This document shows, piece by piece, positions 28,202 through 36,839 of a DNA stretch of 64,000 nucleotides. Origin of the DNA: Halomarina salina (GTDB lineage Archaea; Halobacteriota; Halobacteria; Halobacteriales; Haloarculaceae); contig NZ_JALLGW010000001.1 of NCBI RefSeq assembly GCF_023074835.1, positions 1,674,001 to 1,738,000 of the forward strand, written 5' to 3'. Made by a program: the position numbers and the translations under genes. Positions within the stretch are counted from its first letter, which is position 1, and each line of letters opens with the position of its first letter. The notes below the pieces were generated by a model. It was not told the DNA's origin, searched no databases, and saw only the letters and a list, made by a program, of their open reading frames with translations.

Positions 28202-29011
28202 ATGAGCGCGCACGAGGCCGTCGAGGGGTTGAAGCGACTCGGACTGTCGAGCTACGAGGCTGGCGTGTTCGTCGCCCTCCAGCGTCTCGGCACCGGCACC
28301 GCGAGCGACGTGAGTCGCACCTCCGAGGTCCCCCGGTCACAGGTGTACGGCGCGGCCGAGTCACTGGCGGAGCGGGGCCTCATCGAAGTCGTCGAGAGCT
28401 CCCCCAAACGCTACCGTCCGGTCGGTCTCGACGCGGCCCGTCGACAGCTCCGCGAGCGCATCGACCGCGAGGAGGCCCGCGCGTTCGACAGTCTCGCGAC
28501 GCTCCAGGGCGAACGGGTCGAGACCGACGACGAGGGCGTGGCGACGGTGCGGGGCAGTCACGCGCTCGACGAGCGCATCGCCGAACTGGTCGGGAGCGCC
28601 GAGGAGCGCGTGATGCTCGTCGCCTGGGCGGCCGACCACGTCTCGCCGCCCATCGAGGAGGCGCTCCGGGAACGGGCCGACGCGGGCCTGACCGTCATGG
28701 TCGTCACGGAGGCCGCCGAACTCGACCGACGGCTCTCGGACGGCGGGGTGCGCGTCGTCGTCGCCCCGTCGAAACCCGCGGGCGGCGTCTCGGGCCGGAC
28801 GTTGCTCGTCGACGACGCGACGGTCCTCCTGTCGGTCCAGACCGACGCGGAGGGCGAATCGGACGGCCCCGAGACCCCCGACGAAACCGGCCTCTGGACG
28901 GCCCACAGCGACATCGGCCACATCCTCGCGCAGTTCATCCACGCCGGGATGATGTACGGCGTCGAGTCCGAGGGCGGGTGGGCGGGCGAGGACACGACGC
29001 TCGACTTCTGA
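28202..29011 (+). CDS. TrmB-family transcriptional regulator
   Basis: 269 residues. The winged helix-turn-helix at residues 5-75 reads GLSSYEAGVFVALQRLG, ASDVSRTSEVPRSQVYGAAESL and ERGLIEVVESSPKRYRPV, the TrmB layout. A short helical linker (residues 80-105) is followed by a TrmB-C-like domain with a phospholipase-D-like alpha/beta fold (VMLVAWAADHVSPPIEEAL, VVVAPSKPAGG, RTLLVDD). This domain binds sugars or related ligands in known members. It is divergent from the RND exporter and likely controls it and itself. Confidence 0.88.
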   Translation: MSAHEAVEGLKRLGLSSYEAGVFVALQRLGTGTASDVSRTSEVPRSQVYGAAESLAERGLIEVVESSPKRYRPVGLDAARRQLRERIDREEARAFDSLATLQGERVETDDEGVATVRGSHALDERIAELVGSAEERVMLVAWAADHVSPPIEEALRERADAGLTVMVVTEAAELDRRLSDGGVRVVVAPSKPAGGVSGRTLLVDDATVLLSVQTDAEGESDGPETPDETGLWTAHSDIGHILAQFIHAGMMYGVESEGGWAGEDTTLDF

Positions 29012-29103
29012 CTCTGGAGGTCTCCCGTGCAGGCCGGGATACCTGTGCCTCTCCGTCCGCCACCAAGCGACGGACGTATCCCCGCCGCCACACCGCGTTC
29101 GGT

Positions 29104-29697
29104 ATGCGCCAGTTCATCGTCTCGGGCCACGACGTGCCCACGGACGCCGACTTCTCGCTCGACGACCTGCCCGGTGCGGGTCGCCTCGACGTCCTCTGTC
29201 GGTGCGTCAACGCCGCGTTCTTCCTCTCGCACGACATCCGCGAGGACACGCGCTGTCTGCTCGTCCTCGACGACGCGTTCACGCTCCGGTTCGAGGGGAG
29301 CGACCTCCGGCGACTCAACCCCGACGAGCGCTCGACGGCCGCGCTGGTCCGGAACGCGCTCGACCAGCGCGAGGAGGCCGTCGGTCACGTGGAGGTCGAG
29401 ACGTCGCCCGGCGTCCACCTCTCCCGGCGCGACTTCGAGACGACGCTCGACTACGCCGCGAACGACGGCACGGTGGTCCAGCTACACGAGGACGGCGACC
29501 CGCTGACCGACGTGGCACCGCCCGAGAACCCGGTCTACGTCCTCTCGGACCACCACGAGTTCGAGGAGCGCGAGGTCGACCTGCTGGCCGACCGTGCCGA
29601 CCGGCGCGTCCGGGTGGGTCCCGAAGTCCTGCACGTGAACCACGCCATCGTCGTCGCCCACCACCACCTCGACACCGACGGGTACACGCGGTTCTGA
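29104..29697 (+). CDS. trmY: tRNA (pseudouridine(54)-N1)-methyltransferase
   Basis: SPOUT-class SAM methyltransferase making m1-pseudouridine at position 54 of the T-loop, an archaeal modification. The 197-residue protein starts MRQFIVSGHDVPTDADFSL, and contains CRCVNAAFFLSHDIREDT, LNPDERSTAALVRNAL and the trefoil-knot SAM motif YVLSDHHEFEEREVD followed by VGPEVLHVNHAIVVAHHHLD. These are the hallmark parts of TrmY. The ATG at 29104 lies after a short intergenic region; translation further upstream runs over unrelated sequence. Confidence 0.94.
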   Translation: MRQFIVSGHDVPTDADFSLDDLPGAGRLDVLCRCVNAAFFLSHDIREDTRCLLVLDDAFTLRFEGSDLRRLNPDERSTAALVRNALDQREEAVGHVEVETSPGVHLSRRDFETTLDYAANDGTVVQLHEDGDPLTDVAPPENPVYVLSDHHEFEEREVDLLADRADRRVRVGPEVLHVNHAIVVAHHHLDTDGYTRF

Positions 29698-29799
29698 GCG
29701 CAGCGCGACCCTCGGCCGACTGTGCGCTCGCTGCGCGCTCGACGACTCACGCCGTCACGAATCCGGAGCATACCTGAGGCTGGCCCGGTGACTGTCGGT

Positions 29800-30219
29800 A
29801 TGCAACGCTATCTCCTCTGGTCTGCGCTCGCGCTGGCGGGCTACTCGGTGTTCACGCCGCTGGCAAAGCTCGCGACGAACGACGCGCCGAGCACCGTCGT
29901 CGCGCTGGTCGCCAACTCCATCCTCGCGCTCTCGGCGCTCGTCGTCGTGCTCGCCACGGGCGAACAGCCCACCTCCTATCTCACGGGCGACACGCTCCGG
30001 TACACGCTCGCCGCGGGCGCGTTCCTCACCGTCGGCATCCTCGCGTACTACCGGGCGCTGTCGCTCGGTCCGGCGAGCACGGTGGTCCCCATCTTCGGGA
30101 TGTTCATCGTCGGCAGTTCCGTCCTCAGCGTCGTCTTCCTGGGCGACTCCTTCTCGGCGCAGAAGGGCCTGGGCATCGTGCTGGCCGGTGTGGCGGTGTA
30201 TCTGACCGTCACCGGATGA
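29800..30219 (+). CDS. EamA/DMT-family half-size membrane transporter
   Basis: 139 residues, four to five hydrophobic helices, a single EamA unit (usual full DMT proteins have two). Visible parts are YLLWSALALAGYSVFTPLAKLA, ILAYYRALSLGPASTVVPIFGM and the last helix with FLGDSFSAQKGLGIVLAGVAVYL, all family-typical. Single-unit members work as dimers and move metabolites or guanidinium-like compounds; the substrate is unknown. The ATG at 29800 begins the first helix. It ends shortly before the tRNA-Pro gene. Confidence 0.85.
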   Translation: MQRYLLWSALALAGYSVFTPLAKLATNDAPSTVVALVANSILALSALVVVLATGEQPTSYLTGDTLRYTLAAGAFLTVGILAYYRALSLGPASTVVPIFGMFIVGSSVLSVVFLGDSFSAQKGLGIVLAGVAVYLTVTG

Positions 30220-30275
30220 CACAGGTCGGGGGACAACGGAAGGGTTAACAGGACGCTTGCCCACACTCTCACTGC

Positions 30276-30348
30276 GGGCCGGTGGGGTAGCCTGGTATCC
30301 TTCGGCCTTCGGGTGGCCGTAACCGCGATTCGAATTCGCGCCGGCCCA
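30276..30348 (+). tRNA. tRNA-Pro, anticodon CGG
   Basis: 73 bases folding as a complete cloverleaf. The 7-bp acceptor GGGCCGG pairs with CCGGCCC (30341-30347), with discriminator A at 30348. The anticodon stem CGGCC/GGCCG encloses the loop TTCGGGT, placing CGG at positions 34-36. The T arm is CGCGA-TTCGAAT-TCGCG. The D arm has AGCCTGGTA. No intron, and no CCA is encoded. It should read CCG proline codons, which are abundant in this GC-rich genome. Confidence 0.95.
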
Positions 30349-30695
30349 TTTCTGCCCGCATTCTACTCCGCGGGCGTAGCGAGCGGTTCGAACGCGGGCG
30401 AACGGGGAACGCGAGGATTCGAGCAGACGAGACGAGCGCCAGCGAGTCTCGGCGTGTTCGAATTCGCGCCCCTGGACGAGTGTAGTGAGTACAGTCCTGT
30501 GGCGAGCGAAGCGAGACACTGTAGCTCAGAACCTTTCCCGCACTCACCGAACACCGAGCGACAGCGAGGTGTACCGAGAGTACTCTCTGGTGCGCCAGAT
30601 GGGTTCGAATGGGACCGGATTCGTCGTGAGACTGTCCGGCGACCTGATTCCCCGAAGGCTCGATGTCTTTGGGGAGAGTCCTGCTACAGTGACGT
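30349..30695. other. Gene-poor region behind the tRNA with direct repeat of the tRNA 3' part
   Basis: 347 bases without a convincing gene. The 14-mer TTCGAATTCGCGCC of the tRNA T-arm (30329-30342) recurs at 30457-30470. Several purine-rich words of the GCGAGCGAAGCGAG kind lie between 30370 and 30530, and short dyads flank them. It looks like mobile-element scar or repetitive intergenic DNA, not coding sequence. A structured RNA cannot be excluded. Confidence 0.5.
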
Positions 30696-31349
30696 ATGGT
30701 CCTGTACGCCAAGTTCCGAATCCCCGCCGACGGGTTCCGAATCGGTCGCGCGTTCGGCCAACTCCCGGACGTTCGGGTCGAACTCGACCGAATCGTCCCG
30801 ACCACGAGTTCGGTGATACCGTTCGTCTGGGTGCAGGGTGCCGACCGCAGCGACGTCGTTCGTGCGACCCGGAGGGACGGAGCGGTCGAACACATCGAGA
30901 GTATCAACTCTGAGGAAGGTGGGTGGGTCCTGTATCGGGTCGTCTGGAACCGGTCGTTCAGAGATACGGTGGTCGCCATCGCGGAGTCCGACGTGACGCT
31001 CCTGTCGGGAGAGGGGACTGCAGACGACTGGTGGTTCGAGTTCCGGGCGGCGAACCGGGAACCGCTCTCCGAGTTACACGACTACCTCAGAGCCAACGGC
31101 GTGGAACCGACGGTCGTCCGAGTGACCGAGGTGGACGTCGACCGGAAGGGGAACTGGGACCACCTCACCGAATCACAGGTCGAAGCGCTCCGACTGGCGC
31201 ACGAACGCGGCTACTTCCACGAGCCACGTGACGTCGATCTCGAAGCGCTCGCGACGGAGGTCGGTATCTCGCGACAGGCGTTCAGCGGTCGTCTACGACG
31301 TGGTATCAGTAGTCTCGTCTCCGAGACGCTCGTGGAGTCCACGAACTGA
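30696..31349 (+). CDS. Bat-type HTH-10 transcriptional regulator
   Basis: 217 residues. The N-terminal 150 residues form a sensor-like alpha/beta domain (MVLYAKFRIPADGFRIGRAF...) seen in haloarchaeal bacterio-opsin-activator relatives. The HTH-10 domain at about 155-210 reads LTESQVEALRLAHERGYFHEPRDVDLEALATEVGIS in pieces and ends with SGRLRRGISSLVSETL. Ligand unknown; no PAS, GAF or receiver domain is present. Flanked by gene-poor spacers on both sides, it has no operon partner. Codon third positions look a little less GC-biased than in the neighbourhood. Confidence 0.85.
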   Translation: MVLYAKFRIPADGFRIGRAFGQLPDVRVELDRIVPTTSSVIPFVWVQGADRSDVVRATRRDGAVEHIESINSEEGGWVLYRVVWNRSFRDTVVAIAESDVTLLSGEGTADDWWFEFRAANREPLSELHDYLRANGVEPTVVRVTEVDVDRKGNWDHLTESQVEALRLAHERGYFHEPRDVDLEALATEVGISRQAFSGRLRRGISSLVSETLVESTN

Positions 31350-31757
31350 ACGTCGCCTTCCCTCATCCCAGCGAGGGGGACCGACTGGGCGAGGGAGAGC
31401 GGTGCCTGCGCAGAGACATCCGGTACTCCCGCTTCGAAGGACCAGACCGACCTGACGCTCGTCGGTCCGTCTTCGTGCGGTGTGGTGCGCAGACAAAGTT
31501 CGCACAGGGCGGTATAGCGGCCTTACGTAGCGCAACACCGACCGTCAAGCTTCCATCCCGCCTCCCGTCTATCGGGGCCTGCGCAACGGTGCCGGGGAGG
31601 CTGTCAGAGGCCAGACGCGTCGAGTCGTCGGACGCCCCGTTCCACCAGTCTCCGTTCGGTTCGCTCTCCTCCACGTTCCACCTTCCGCAATCGCGCACTC
31701 CGACGGGGAAAGTCGGTAACGACAGTCCCATACCACCGACTCGCCTACCCGATTTCG
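31350..31757. other. Intergenic region without recognised gene
   Basis: 408 bases between the HTH-10 regulator and the next gene. An open frame on the minus strand (31363-31794) has no acidic haloarchaeal composition or recognisable motif. Base composition is less GC-biased than coding DNA here, with words such as CAAGCTT. I see no tRNA-like fold or long repeat. Confidence 0.4.
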
Positions 31758-32246
31758 ATGCCACCCGGCCCGCACGACACCACACGGGACTCACAGGGGT
31801 TCGACGAGAGTCGGAACGTCGTCACCGACGTCCTCGGGAAGTTCGTCCCGCAGTGGTTGGCCCGGCGCGCCATCTCGGTGCGCGTCGAGACGGACCGCGA
31901 GACGTACCGGGTCGGCGACCCGGTCGAGGTGACGGTCACGCTGCGGAACGGGCTTCCGCTGCCGGTCACCATCGCCACGCCCCGACCGCGACTGTGGGGG
32001 TGGAGCGTCGACGGCGACCTCGAAGCGAGCGACGAGCAGGTCTACACCGGCGACGCGCCGGGGACGCTCTCGTTCCGGGCGGGCGAGCGGAAGGTGATCT
32101 CCCATACCTGGGACGGCCGGTTCAAGCGCGTCGGGGACCCGACGCGGTGGGTCGAACCAGAACCGGGCGAGCACGAGGTTCGGGCGTTCCTCGCGCTGGA
32201 CGGCGACCGGCCGGCAGACGCGGTGACGATTCGCTTCGAAGAGTGA
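31758..32246 (+). CDS. Small beta-sandwich protein, BsuPI/Ig-like, unknown role
   Basis: 162 residues, cytoplasmic (no signal). After a variable 35-residue N-terminus the pattern ISVRVETDRETYRVGDPVEV, VTLRNGLPLPVTIATP and HTWDGRFKR...EPGEHEVRAFL is that of an Ig-like beta-sandwich resembling the intracellular proteinase inhibitor BsuPI family, where paired strands carry VGDPVxVTxxLxN. I do not recognise a named function. It stands between the regulator and the convergent peptide ABC operon. Confidence 0.65.
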   Translation: MPPGPHDTTRDSQGFDESRNVVTDVLGKFVPQWLARRAISVRVETDRETYRVGDPVEVTVTLRNGLPLPVTIATPRPRLWGWSVDGDLEASDEQVYTGDAPGTLSFRAGERKVISHTWDGRFKRVGDPTRWVEPEPGEHEVRAFLALDGDRPADAVTIRFEE

Positions 32247-32279
32247 CGCTCGCGAGGAGAGCGACGACCCGTCGCCGAC

Positions 32280-33560
32280 CTACTCGCCCGTCTCGTCCAG
32301 ACTGTCGGCGTGGAGGTGGCAGGCGGCGTAGTGGCGGCCGGTCCCGTACTCGGGGGTGACCTCGTACTCGGGAATCTCCTTCGCGCAGACGCTCCGCTCG
32401 GCGAACGACTCGCGGACGTGCGACTCCGCCTCCTCCCAGTCATCGGAGAGGATGGCCTCGATAGCCTCCTGCACGATGTCCCCGGGTTCTCCCGAGGGGA
32501 GGCCGTCGGGGAAGAACTCCTGGCGAATCTTCTCGTCGCGTTCCGCCTCGAAGGTGCGCCGCTGGACGGCGCGGGTGAACGCCCGCACCGCCTCCCACTC
32601 CGACTGCGTGAGGTCGTACGCGTCGGGGGCGATGAGCTTCGGACAGCGCGTCCGGAACCGACAGCCAGAGGGCGGGTCGATGGGCGACGGGACGTCGCCT
32701 TCGAGGACGCCGCGCTGGCCGCCCGCCCGCGGGTCCGGCACCGGAATCGACTGCAACAGCGCCTCCGTGTAGGGGTGTTCGGGGTTCTCGAACAGTTCGG
32801 CCGTCTCGGCGAGTTCGACCAGTTGGCCGAGGTACATCACGGCGACGCGGTCGGAGATGTGGCGGATGACCGAGAGGTCGTGGCTGATGAACAGGTAGGT
32901 GAGGCCGAACTCCTCTTGCAGGTCGCGCATCGTGTTGAGCACCTGCGCCTGGATGGAGGCGTCGAGCGCGCTGGTCGGTTCGTCACAGACGATGAAGTCC
33001 GGGTTGACCGACAGCGCACGGGCGAGGTTGACCCGCTGGCGCTGGCCGCCCGAGAACTGGTGCGGGTAGCGGTTGTAGTGCTGCGGGTCGAGGCCGACCT
33101 TCTCCAGCAGCATCCGGGCGCGTTCCTCGCGTTCGCCCGTGTAGAGGCCGTGTGCCTTCATCGGCTCCTCGACGATGGGGCCGACCTTCATCCGCGGGTC
33201 GAGCGAGGACTGCGGGTCCTGGAAGATCATCTGCATGTCCTCGCGCATCGTGCGCAGTTCCTCGCCGCTCATCGCCGCGAGGTCGCTCCCCTTGAAGTAC
33301 ACCGACCCCTGGGTCGGTTCGAGCAGGCGGAGCACGGTCCGGGCGAGCGTGGACTTCCCGCACCCGGACTCGCCGACGAGCCCCAGCGTCTCGCCCCTGC
33401 GGATGTCGAAGCTCACGTCGTCGACGGCCTTCACCACGTCCTGGTCGACGAGGCTGCCGAGCAGGCCGCCCCCCTGCGTGAAGAACTTCGAGAGGTGCTC
33501 GACGCGGAGCAGGCTGTCGTCGTGGCCGTCCGTCTCCGGACTGCTGACTGCCTCGCTCAT
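32280..33560 (-). CDS. Oligopeptide/dipeptide ABC transporter ATP-binding protein (DppF/OppF type)
   Basis: 426 residues. Walker A is GESGCGKST, the ABC signature is [15 protein letters not shown], and Walker B is [12 protein letters not shown]. The C-terminal oligopeptide_ABC extension has GCRFRTRCP, a Cys-containing motif of Opp/Dpp/Nik ATPases that may bind an Fe-S cluster. The tail of about 90 residues past this motif is longer than usual and contains HVRESFAER and a final Cys/His stretch (YAACHLHAD). Last gene of the operon; its ATG overlaps the stop of the other ATPase by four bases. Confidence 0.93.
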   Translation of the reverse strand: MSEAVSSPETDGHDDSLLRVEHLSKFFTQGGGLLGSLVDQDVVKAVDDVSFDIRRGETLGLVGESGCGKSTLARTVLRLLEPTQGSVYFKGSDLAAMSGEELRTMREDMQMIFQDPQSSLDPRMKVGPIVEEPMKAHGLYTGEREERARMLLEKVGLDPQHYNRYPHQFSGGQRQRVNLARALSVNPDFIVCDEPTSALDASIQAQVLNTMRDLQEEFGLTYLFISHDLSVIRHISDRVAVMYLGQLVELAETAELFENPEHPYTEALLQSIPVPDPRAGGQRGVLEGDVPSPIDPPSGCRFRTRCPKLIAPDAYDLTQSEWEAVRAFTRAVQRRTFEAERDEKIRQEFFPDGLPSGEPGDIVQEAIEAILSDDWEEAESHVRESFAERSVCAKEIPEYEVTPEYGTGRHYAACHLHADSLDETGE

Positions 33561-34693
33561 GCCTCGTCACCCTGGGCGTCCGTCGCGTCCGTCGCTTCGA
33601 CGATGCCGCCGCCGAACGCGGCGGTGGCTTCGGTCTCCAGCGGCTGAGCGTCCTCGTAGCCGACGGACTCGTACTTGAGACAGGCGACCTGGTGGACGGG
33701 GTCCCCGGCGTCGCTCTCGTCTCGCTGACTCGGGTGGACCTCCCGGCAGACAGTCCGGGCGTCCGGACAGCGCGTGTGGAACCGACAGCCAGACGGCGGG
33801 TTGATGGCCTCGGGCATCACCCCGACGATGGGGTCGAGTTCCTCGACGGTCTGGTCGGGTCGCGGAATCGACTGCAACAGCGCCTCCGTGTAGGGGTGTT
33901 TGGTGTCGTAGAACAGGTCGTCGACGTGCGCCGACTCGATTATCTCCCCGAGGTACATCACGTTGACCCGGTCGCATATCTCCGCGACGACGCCCAGGTC
34001 GTGGGTCACCCACACGAACGACGTGTCGTAGCGCGCTTCGAGGTCGTGGACGAGGTCGATTATCTGCCCCTCGACGGTGACGTCGAGCGCCGTCGTCGGC
34101 TCGTCGGCGATGATGAGCGACGGTTCGCAGGCCAGCGCCATCGCGATGAGGACGCGCTGGCGCATCCCGCCCGAGAACTGGTGGGGGTAGCTGTCGTAAC
34201 GCTTCTCCGGTTCGGGGATGCCCACCTCCCGGAGCATGTCGACGGCGATGCGTCTCGCCTCCTTCCGGTCGACGTCGCGGTTTATCTCGATGAACTCCCG
34301 CAACTGTGCGCCCACCTTGAACACGGGGTTGAGCGCCTCCATCGGGTCCTGGAAGATGATGGCGATCTCCTTCCCGCGGATCTGCTCGCGCATCTCCTCG
34401 TTGGTGAGCATCTCGTCGGACTGGCGGGGCTCGCCGTCCGGTCCGGTCTCGATGTCGACTATCTTCTTGCCCTTGTACGTCACCGTCCCGCCGACGATCT
34501 GACCGGGGGACTCGACGAGTCGCATGATGGAACTCGTGGCGACGGACTTGCCCGCGCCGGACTCGCCGACGAGGCCGACGATCTCTCCTTCGTTCACCTC
34601 GAAGGAGATACCGTCCACGGCGCGGACGGTCCCCTCCTCGGTGAAGAACTGGGTCTGCAGGTTCTCGACGCTGAGTAGTGGTTCGGCGGTCAT
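33557..34693 (-). CDS. Oligopeptide/dipeptide ABC transporter ATP-binding protein (DppD/OppD type)
   Basis: 378 residues. Walker A is GESGAGKSV (Ser/Thr position replaced by Ser then Val), the signature is [15 protein letters not shown], Walker B is [12 protein letters not shown]. The Opp-type C-terminal motif [12 protein letters not shown] is present. It forms a heterodimer with the DppF-like protein on the inner face of the membrane. The start at 34693 gives [16 protein letters not shown] and overlaps the upstream permease stop by one base (TAATG); the open frame upstream of it is antisense-like noise. Confidence 0.93.
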   Translation of the reverse strand: MTAEPLLSVENLQTQFFTEEGTVRAVDGISFEVNEGEIVGLVGESGAGKSVATSSIMRLVESPGQIVGGTVTYKGKKIVDIETGPDGEPRQSDEMLTNEEMREQIRGKEIAIIFQDPMEALNPVFKVGAQLREFIEINRDVDRKEARRIAVDMLREVGIPEPEKRYDSYPHQFSGGMRQRVLIAMALACEPSLIIADEPTTALDVTVEGQIIDLVHDLEARYDTSFVWVTHDLGVVAEICDRVNVMYLGEIIESAHVDDLFYDTKHPYTEALLQSIPRPDQTVEELDPIVGVMPEAINPPSGCRFHTRCPDARTVCREVHPSQRDESDAGDPVHQVACLKYESVGYEDAQPLETEATAAFGGGIVEATDATDAQGDEA

Positions 34694-35718
34694 TAGTTGT
34701 TGATGCGTGGGTCGAGGGCGTCTCTGAGGCCGTCGCCGATGAGGTTGAACCCGACCACCGTCACGAGGATGGCGAGGCCGGGCCAGATGCTGAACCACGG
34801 GTTCGGTAGCATGTACTCCCGCGAGTTCGAGAGCATCTGTCCCCACGAGGCGGTCGGTGGCTGCGCGCCGTAGCCCAGGAACGACAGACCGGCGATGATG
34901 AGGATGTTGACGCCGATCTGCAGCGTCGCCTGGACGAGGACGGGCGCGAAACTGTTCGGGATGACGTGGCGGAGGATGATGTTGCGGTCGCGTATCCCGG
35001 CCGCGCGTGCGGCCTCGACGTAGTCCTCCTCGCGGACCGAGAGGACGCGCGAGCGTATCAGCCGGGCGAACGACGGGATGGCGGCGATGCCGACGCCGAC
35101 CATCGCGTACGTCAGGTTCTGACCGAACGCGGTCATGAACGCGATGACGAGGATGAGGAACGGGATGGCGTACAGCGTCTCCGACCCGCGCATCAGGGCG
35201 TCGTCGATCCAGCCGCCGTAGTAGCCGGCGACGGCACCGACGAGCGTCCCGAGGACGAGCGCGATGCCCGTCGAGACGATGCCGACGGTGATGGCGATGC
35301 GCGTCCCGTAGAACAGGCGTGCGAGCACGTCGCGGCCCCGGTGGTCGGTGCCGAGCGGGTGGGCCCACGTGCCGGGGTCCGCCGGGTAGAGCTTGTTCGT
35401 CGTGTACACCGGCGGACGGAGGATCTGGGTCGTGCCGGGGTCGACCTCCGGGTTCACCCAGAACGTCTCCGCGAAGAGGAACTGCTCGACGCCGAGGTTC
35501 CTGAAGAACGTGTACCCTTCGAGGAACCCGAAGAGCACGTCGTCGACGAACGCGACGGTCGCGACGAGCGTCATGAACGCGACGATGACGAGGCCCGCCA
35601 TCGCGGTCGGGTCGCGTCTGACCTGCGAGACGGTGTACCGCCACCCGACGCGCGATTCGACCTCCTCGGGACCGTCCGTGTCGGGGCTGGTGTCGGTTTC
35701 GAACGAGGCGTTGCTCAT
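34693..35718 (-). CDS. Peptide ABC transporter permease (DppC/OppC type)
   Basis: 341 residues, six membrane helices. The N-terminal part (SRVGWRYTVSQVRRDPTAMAG) is the cytoplasmic OppC lead, followed by a long outer loop holding the HPLGTDHRGRDVLARL signature. The EAA-type loop EAARAAGIRDRNIILRHVIPN contacts the ATPases. It pairs with the DppB-like permease encoded just upstream, two bases apart in the operon. Confidence 0.93.
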   Translation of the reverse strand: MSNASFETDTSPDTDGPEEVESRVGWRYTVSQVRRDPTAMAGLVIVAFMTLVATVAFVDDVLFGFLEGYTFFRNLGVEQFLFAETFWVNPEVDPGTTQILRPPVYTTNKLYPADPGTWAHPLGTDHRGRDVLARLFYGTRIAITVGIVSTGIALVLGTLVGAVAGYYGGWIDDALMRGSETLYAIPFLILVIAFMTAFGQNLTYAMVGVGIAAIPSFARLIRSRVLSVREEDYVEAARAAGIRDRNIILRHVIPNSFAPVLVQATLQIGVNILIIAGLSFLGYGAQPPTASWGQMLSNSREYMLPNPWFSIWPGLAILVTVVGFNLIGDGLRDALDPRINN

Positions 35719-35720
35719 GG

Positions 35721-36740
35721 TTACTCCGACCCCTCGAAGGAGACGCGCGGGTCGATGTACGCGTACGAGAGGTCCGTGACGATGACGCCGACGACGAACA
35801 CGATGCCGAACACCAGCGTCGTCCCCATCACCAGCGGGTAGTCCTGGTTCTGGATGGCCGTGATGATGAGCCGACCCATGCCGTTGATGGAGAAGACGGT
35901 CTCCGTGAGGACCGCCCCGCCCAGCGCGCTCGTCAACTGGAGGCCGACGAGCGTGAGGAGCGGTAGCTGTGCGTTCCGGAAGGCGTGTTTACGGACGATG
36001 GTGAACTCGCTGACGCCGTACGCCCGGGCGAGTTTCACGTACTCCTCGCCGAGCACCTCCAGCATCGACGAGCGCTCGATGCGGGTGAACGCCGCCATCT
36101 GGAGCGTCCCGAGCGTTATCATCGGGAGCACGAGGTGTCTGGCCGAGGTGACGATGACGTGCCACTGCCCGATGTACCACGGGGCGGTGTTGCTCGCGGC
36201 GTCCACCGTGGTCGGGTCGGCCCACGGCAGGACAATGTTCGTCGCCGGGAGCCAGCCGAGGTTGTACGAGAACACGATGATGAGCATGAGACCGATCCAG
36301 AACGAGGGCGTGCTCACGCCGAACAGCGCCACCACGCGCGAGACGTGGTCCGTCGGCTCGTTCCGGCGCTTCGCCGAGAGGATGCCGAGCGGAATCGCCG
36401 TGAGCAACGCGAAGGCGAACGACGAGAGCAGGAGGAACAGCGTCACCGGGAGCCGTTCGAGTATCTTCTGGCTCACGGGCACGCCGTAGTAGATGCTCTC
36501 GCCGAGCTGTCCTTGCGCCACGTCGAGCAGGTAGTTGAAGTATCGGACGTACAGTGGCTGGTCGAGGCCGAACTTCGCCCGGATGGCGTCGGCCTGCTGG
36601 GCGCTCGGCGACGGCCCGAGCATGATCTGGACCGGGTCGCCGGGAATCGCGTCGGTGAGGAAGAACGTGATGGTCACCACGCCGATGAGCACCGGAATCG
36701 CCTGAAGCAGACGGCTGGCGGTGTACCGGAGCCGGCCCAT
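35721..36740 (-). CDS. Peptide ABC transporter permease (DppB/OppB type)
   Basis: 339 residues. The N-terminal helix MGRLRYTASRLLQAIPVLIGVVTITF with the PGDP motif soon after is characteristic of DppB. The EAA loop reads YVKLARAYGVSEFTIVRKHAFRNA and the C-terminus ends in DPRVSFEGSE. The GLDQPLYVRYFNYL stretch is a family signature. First permease of the operon behind the solute-binding protein, with about 100 bases between them. Confidence 0.93.
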   Translation of the reverse strand: MGRLRYTASRLLQAIPVLIGVVTITFFLTDAIPGDPVQIMLGPSPSAQQADAIRAKFGLDQPLYVRYFNYLLDVAQGQLGESIYYGVPVSQKILERLPVTLFLLLSSFAFALLTAIPLGILSAKRRNEPTDHVSRVVALFGVSTPSFWIGLMLIIVFSYNLGWLPATNIVLPWADPTTVDAASNTAPWYIGQWHVIVTSARHLVLPMITLGTLQMAAFTRIERSSMLEVLGEEYVKLARAYGVSEFTIVRKHAFRNAQLPLLTLVGLQLTSALGGAVLTETVFSINGMGRLIITAIQNQDYPLVMGTTLVFGIVFVVGVIVTDLSYAYIDPRVSFEGSE

Positions 36741-36839
36741 CTACGCGCTCACCTCGGGTGTGTATGTCTCTCGGCGGGTCGTCGGGGTCGTGTCGTACAT
36801 CGGTGATGCTGATCTGAAAGCGGATGTGGCCGCGGGTCG

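Noticed and set aside
30590-30640. tRNA-like T-arm sequence GGGTTCGAATGGG after the tRNA-Pro gene
   Set aside because: The stem does not pair (GGG against GGG) and no acceptor or anticodon stem is nearby.
31363-31794. 143-codon minus-strand frame in the gene-poor region
   Set aside because: Basic and Ser/Arg-rich with no motif; overlaps the start of the next gene on the plus strand.
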